A stretch of 64,000 nt of DNA from Cyclina sinensis (taxonomy: Eukaryota; Mollusca; Bivalvia; Venerida; Veneridae), in assembly GCA_012932295.1 (NCBI GenBank), contig JAAONU010000019.1, positions 28,152,913 to 28,216,912 of the forward strand. Direction: 5' to 3'. Within the stretch, counting starts at the first letter, position 1, and every line of letters starts with the position of its first letter. The notes beneath the pieces are model-generated. The model saw nothing but the letters and a program-made list of their open reading frames with translations, was not told where the DNA came from and did no database searches. Of the stretch, positions 59,966 to 64,000 are shown piece by piece. Both the position numbers and the translations under genes were made by a program.

Positions 59966-60341
59966 TTGTCCTATAACCTGACTGGAATTCGTCGAGTTCG
60001 GCGCACGTTAAGTTTTCAACAAAGTCCATCCTTATAAGAACTGTAGACGTCTTTTAGATTTTCATGAAGACGCCGCATTTGACTATATTGATTTTTTACT
60101 CGGTCAACATGACCCCGGAATTCTTTCAAGTCGTTTGTAAAGTTTTATATAACTACACCTTCGTAATTTTATTTGGACCTGCTTCCATCTCATTATCCCA
60201 GAGTCATCAACTCGTTTCAACTCTGTATGTGTAACATAAGACTCGTCTATTTGTCCTAGCTTTTCCTGTATGTCTTTATCAGTGTTCATCTGAATGAAAT
60301 TATCAGGGTTCTTTGTTCCAGCTACATCTTGAATTGCCTTT
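59966..60341 (-). pseudogene. same transposase-like protein, middle part, inverted
   Basis: The minus strand reads DESYVTHTELKRVDDSGIMR and WKQVQIKLR (60,230-60,150), then in another frame LKEFRGHVDRVKNQYSQMRR and LHENLKD (about 60,120-60,045), then MDFVENLTCAELDEFQSGY (about 60,025-59,970). The last block is where a DDE-type core would begin (MDFxEN). In the family this follows directly after the Cys-rich part encoded at 58,790-59,965 on the other strand. So the two halves face each other across a breakpoint near 59,970. The upstream edge is cut at 60,341 by the ~1-kb repeat. Confidence 0.5.
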
Positions 60342-61286
60342 TTATTTTATGCCTACCAATGAAATATAGGGAAATATCAGTGAGATAAAAGTGATAACAC
60401 ACTGTTTTGAATCAGTGAAATTACCATTTTGATAATACACTGTTTGTGCCCGAACTACTTTTTAACCTGATTCAGCCAAGAACCACACTGCTCCAATGAT
60501 TGCAGGAAATAGTGAATCTGGTCCTGCACCAAGAGGATTTTTCATGAACAGTCACTTTCATGGAAATGTTACTTTCAATTTCAATTCCTCTAAAACTGCA
60601 ACCAAGCAACTATCTCAACAGGTCATAAATTCCAGTCCAAAAGCTGGCCTGCTTGATGAAACTTCAGGAATTTCCCCACCACGTAAATACAAGAGAATCC
60701 GTTGTATTTCAGACAGTCACAGCGAGTGAAATTTATTTACCTTGTTAAATCCAGTTATAATATTGAATTCCTAGTTGTGAACAATGATGAAATTCGCCAT
60801 AAGTTATTTAAAATGTCTGATTTGTTTACATAACTCACATGGACAATATCCAATATGGCCGACTTTCAATTCAATTGATTGAATATTGAGTATTAATCCG
60901 CTTTTATAATTAAAGTATGTATGGCAAAAATTCAATAAATATTGATAAACTGTGTAGACAAAAATAAATGTTATTTGATGAAAGTGTATTCAGTTTATTT
61001 CAGCAGAAGTAAAGTTATCATATGTATTAGAGATTGTCTGCACTTTTTAGTGCGCAGTAACCAAAGTACGCATTAACTGATTTGGGTCTCACCATGGGGA
61101 ATTTATTGAAGGCCCTAATTAAAAATGTCATAAAAACCCCATTTTTGACGTGTTGGCATAAAATAAAAAGAAAATGTGTTTGTTTTTTAGTGGAAGATGG
61201 GAATTTATTTCATCTCGTGAACACAATATGTTGATATTTTCACTCGTGGCGCATCTTCCACAAAAACAAACAAATATCCTCTATAT
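60342..61286 (+). mobile_element. ~1-kb mobile repeat, copy 3 (foldback truncated)
   Basis: Same ends as copies 1 and 2. The exon and splice acceptor are intact, but the foldback is reduced: after 'ttttcactcgtgg' the sequence jumps to 'cgcatcttccac', losing about 52 bp of the right arm. It is inserted in the middle of the inverted transposase relic. Confidence 0.85.
60476..60729 (+). CDS. terminal exon of the ~1-kb mobile repeat, copy 3
   Basis: Opens at the splice acceptor CCTGATTCAG (60,466-60,475) in the frame KNHTAPMIAGNSESG and ends at TGA 60,727. Differences from copy 1 within the 77 residues after the ATG: Gln to Lys in ATKQL and Asp to His in DSHSE; at least two further base changes are silent. 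No exon that could splice to it is recognisable upstream, since the upstream neighbour is an antisense transposase relic. Confidence 0.5.
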
Positions 61287-62482
61287 CTTTAATCACAAGA
61301 GCTTGAAATTGAGATTTGAGTCCTTCAAGATCCAAAATGTATTTGTGGCTTCTACTCTGTATATAAAAACACAAGGAATGAAACTATGGAAGGGGATATC
61401 CGCCAGTGTATGCATACTGCTGTATGACAATTGCATATTGCTTTGTTTAATTCGTTATTATAATCTGCATTTCCCCGTGCCTTTTGAGTTTATTCCCTCG
61501 CTTGTTGCAAATATTTTGCAGCTTTTGCAACTTGATGTATGCAAATCTTACAATTTTTAATGTAAAAGGAAAATGCATATTCGGTTGTTAGTGGATTGTG
61601 TATAACCTTGAAATGTTGATGCTTAGAAGTTCTTACTACTTTTGACGTGATTCTTTGCGGCTATATATCATTTAAAAAACACATAAGCTTTTAAACATCT
61701 ATTATTTTCTTTCGTTAATTTCGACGTCGACTGTTTATTTCAGAAGACTTTTAAAGTACACGATTAAGCCTGGAATTTATGTTTTGCACGCAGTTATGTG
61801 TAATGCTTATTAATGTATTAAAACAAATTTTCATATTCACTTTAAAGATATCAGTTAGCATAAAGCAATAGGAAACAAGAAACTAACCGAATGCATCTGT
61901 AACATGTTATTCATATAACGCTGGGAACCATTGTTTTCGGCAGTTTCCGTAAAAAGGTTAATCATGCACGGTGTATTGACAAAAAAATATCCAGGCAAAC
62001 TAGTGCAGTCAAAGACTGACAATACAACAGGACACAAAGGTAAATTGCTTTTTCAAAAGTTTAATTCCTCCCGACATAAGTACTCCAGCCACCTACATTT
62101 TCACTGACCGACTATTATTTCCGTCGTCATCACGTACGTTAGTAAACTCGTAACAATAATTTTCTCTTTTTGTATTCTATAAAACTAAAAGTAGCAAGAG
62201 CATAAGCTGACCAATGCAAATAATCTATCAGCTACAATAATTATAAATTTGGCTTTCTGTATTTATTTCATCAATAAAAAAGAAACAAGGTAAGAGCTGA
62301 CCATTTCAGAAAGTCACTGAGGTACAAGTTGACCTACTTAAGTACAAGCTGAAAACCTTGTTACTCATTCTTTTTTGCATGCTATAAAGACACGTTCCCA
62401 ATTTAAAAATCCAATTTTTTCCAAATTTTGATAAATAATTTCTCAAAATATAATGCTACAATTTTCAGTATATTAGACTGTG
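61287..62482. other. no gene seen
   Basis: AT-rich. The long open frame ending at 61,560 begins inside the mobile repeat and is read-through. 61,855-62,037 (-) has no motif. Confidence 0.35.
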
Positions 62483-62550
62483 CAGCCTAGCAGGACTCCA
62501 TACCCTTGGAATACTGTTCCACTGATCTACTGTCTGAGCTACCCAGCTTC
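62483..62550 (-). repeat. weak tRNA-like sequence
   Basis: The minus strand has GGGTAGCTCAGACAGTAGATC (box A-like) and a poor box B (GGAGTCCTGC). Decayed SINE head at best. Confidence 0.3.
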
Positions 62551-62892
62551 ATACAGATTATCTTCCCTCTTAAGGAACAGTTCTGAACAGTTCTACACAC
62601 TTAAGCATTTTTGTTAAAATCACTTATTTTAATGTTTACTCAAAAACCAAGCTTAATCATAAAACATACAAAACATACTCGACATTTAAAACATTTTCAT
62701 GACATTTATTTTTCAGTTAGCTGAAAAAAATACTAGAAAATGAAAAAGACTGTTTTTATAAATTCATCTCAGAGTTAAGTCATTCAACCAGTTCCGATTG
62801 AAATTTTGACTAAATACTCAAATGGTGTCGTTGACTTGTAGACATATTTATGTGCAATCAGGGTCTCTTTTAAAGACCCTGCTACAATGTAC

Positions 62893-62982
62893 ATAGTGGT
62901 TTAGGCCACTTTCATTTACCTTGTTGTTGCCAACAGTGTTGGGGCTTCATGCAAGCGGTTGGGGTTCAATTCCCGTGAGAAA
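62893..62982 (+). repeat. weak tRNA-like sequence
   Basis: 'agtggtttaggccac' then, about 45 nt later, 'ggttggggttcaattcccgt', a good box B. The intervening arm is too long for a tRNA. Probably a SINE remnant. Confidence 0.4.
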
Positions 62983-63129
62983 CCTTAGGTTTATTTTCTC
63001 TACTTATGTACTTCAACAATATTCTCAGTCATATAGATGCGATGCATAATTTATAATTTCTTTATATTTTTCCTTCATTCCGTTAAAAAAGTGTGATTTG
63101 CCCAGAAGAAAATGGAAAAGTTGTCTTAG

Positions 63130-63328
63130 TTTAGACTCATTTACTTTACATCGATTGCGATACAAGTTCTTACAACTTAGATTCACCACGCTTGATGACT
63201 GCTTCCTGGGTTCCATACCAGTTATCGCGCATCGGTGAGGAATGTGAAGAATCTCACCTCTGACGGGACTCGAACCCACGACCTCCGGATCCGGAGCCCT
63301 GCGCTTTACCCCCGGACCACGGTGCCTC
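63130..63328 (-). mobile_element. tRNA-derived SINE, minus strand
   Basis: The minus strand from 63,328 reads GGCACCGTGGTCCGGGGGTA (box A region), a GC-rich central hairpin (CTCCGGATCCGGAG), then GTCGTGGGTTCGAGTCCCGTC (box B, intact). The body includes 'gaggtgagattcttcac' and 'tggaacccaggaagc' down to about 63,130. The open frame across it (63,025-63,417) is incidental. Confidence 0.75.
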
Positions 63329-63419
63329 CTCAAAAGTTTTCTCAAATCTAATTTGTCCACAGAGTCAGACCACACTATTTTACATAATCCTATTATACAT
63401 GTATATAGTATTTTCATAC

Positions 63420-64000
63420 GTGTTTGAAAATGATGTGAGGTGTGGCCTGTGTCTGTGAATCTGTCAAGGAAGCTATAATATAAACAAATAACTGGATTTC
63501 TACCTCTAATCTTAATATTAATTGACCCATTTTTCCGAGAATTTCAATTGACAATATGAAATTATAAATGACATCCGGCCAAAACTTGTACTTTTTGTGT
63601 AGATGGGAGAATTTTACCACTGAAAAAGAAATATTTACTTATTCACTTACTTCGCCATTATGTAGCATTTCATCCAAAATACACGGGCAAATAATTACTA
63701 TTTCACCGTACAACCACGGAAAACACCGAAGGTCAATTTTGTTCTTCCACAGTTATCTCCCGTGTATAATAATTTGCGCTAGAATCTTTAATTCTTGACT
63801 GGTTCCTTACGAAGTTTGTATTACAGTTTAACAGTGTGCTTTTAACAACCGATTGACGATTATTCTAAGTTCATCCATCATGTTTAAATACCTTTATTCC
63901 TGGAGTTTAAACATATTTTTCTATCGTTCATGTTGTCAATGATTACCTTCTGCAATATTCGATTTAAACAACAGCCATGTGGCAGCAAACAAGAATGATG
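63420..64000. other. no gene seen
   Basis: AT-rich end of the window; short antisense open frames only. Confidence 0.35.

Noticed and set aside
61174..61560. 128-codon open frame
   Set aside because: Starts inside the truncated foldback of the mobile repeat and runs into unrelated flank; nothing conserved downstream.
63025..63417. 130-codon minus-strand open frame
   Set aside because: Its most protein-like part is the translated tRNA-like SINE head.
1..64000. CRISPR array, operon, or prokaryotic regulatory features
   Set aside because: The tandem arrays here have no spacer structure, and the introns, SINEs and LINE show the DNA is from an animal nuclear genome.

Overview
This is eukaryotic, AT-rich, intron- and repeat-dominated DNA. 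It has no operons, ribosome-binding sites or dense coding. The repeat set suggests a mollusc, most probably a marine bivalve: tRNA-derived SINEs whose 3' tails end in a 'ttaaaTCCCAAT' plus AAAC run, degenerate 120-160 bp tandem units of the 'ggtcaaaggtcaaggtcac' kind, a Crypton of the DUF3504 type, and foldback repeats containing CACTCGTG. The species assignment is inference. I see no complete host gene. The best host candidate is one exon encoding a signal peptide plus a tetra-arginine cleavage site at 4752-4943.

Layout. 1-5 kb: tRNA-like repeats, a tandem repeat and the signal-peptide exon. 5-19 kb: three related copies of a segmental duplication (A 5.1-8.9 kb, B 12.9-15.3 kb, C 18.9-19.3 kb). 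A and B are separated by a broken Crypton tyrosine recombinase (9.3-11.5 kb), and a clean 98-bp x4 satellite lies at 16.9-17.3 kb. 19.8-26.5 kb: a 5'-truncated LINE with an uninterrupted reverse-transcriptase C-terminal part, remains of a PIF/Harbinger pair (a Myb/SANT-like fragment on + and a transposase exon on -), the first copy of a ~1 kb mobile element carrying a spliceable terminal exon, and a short foldback relative.

26.8-40.0 kb: two ~1.2-kb inverted arms packed with TTAACAA/TTGTTAA palindromes enclose ~10.8 kb. I read this as a possible 13.2-kb element with very long terminal inverted repeats. Its interior holds a SINE, a second copy of the ~1 kb element, other dispersed repeats and an unrecognised ~300-codon broken gene. 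40-47.6 kb holds almost nothing apart from one tRNA-Thr-like SINE.

47.6-61.3 kb is a graveyard of DNA transposons: a nearly readable hAT-type transposase, a mariner/Tc1 relic, a pogo/Tigger relic with an intron, and a third transposase-like family. That last gene appears to have been cut by an inversion, so its N-terminal part reads on + and its middle part reads on - directly beside it. A third copy of the ~1 kb element truncates the middle part. The last 3 kb contain further tRNA-like repeats. The annotation is therefore mostly mobile-element archaeology; the best candidates for something undescribed are the 13-kb long-arm element and the mobile terminal-exon element.
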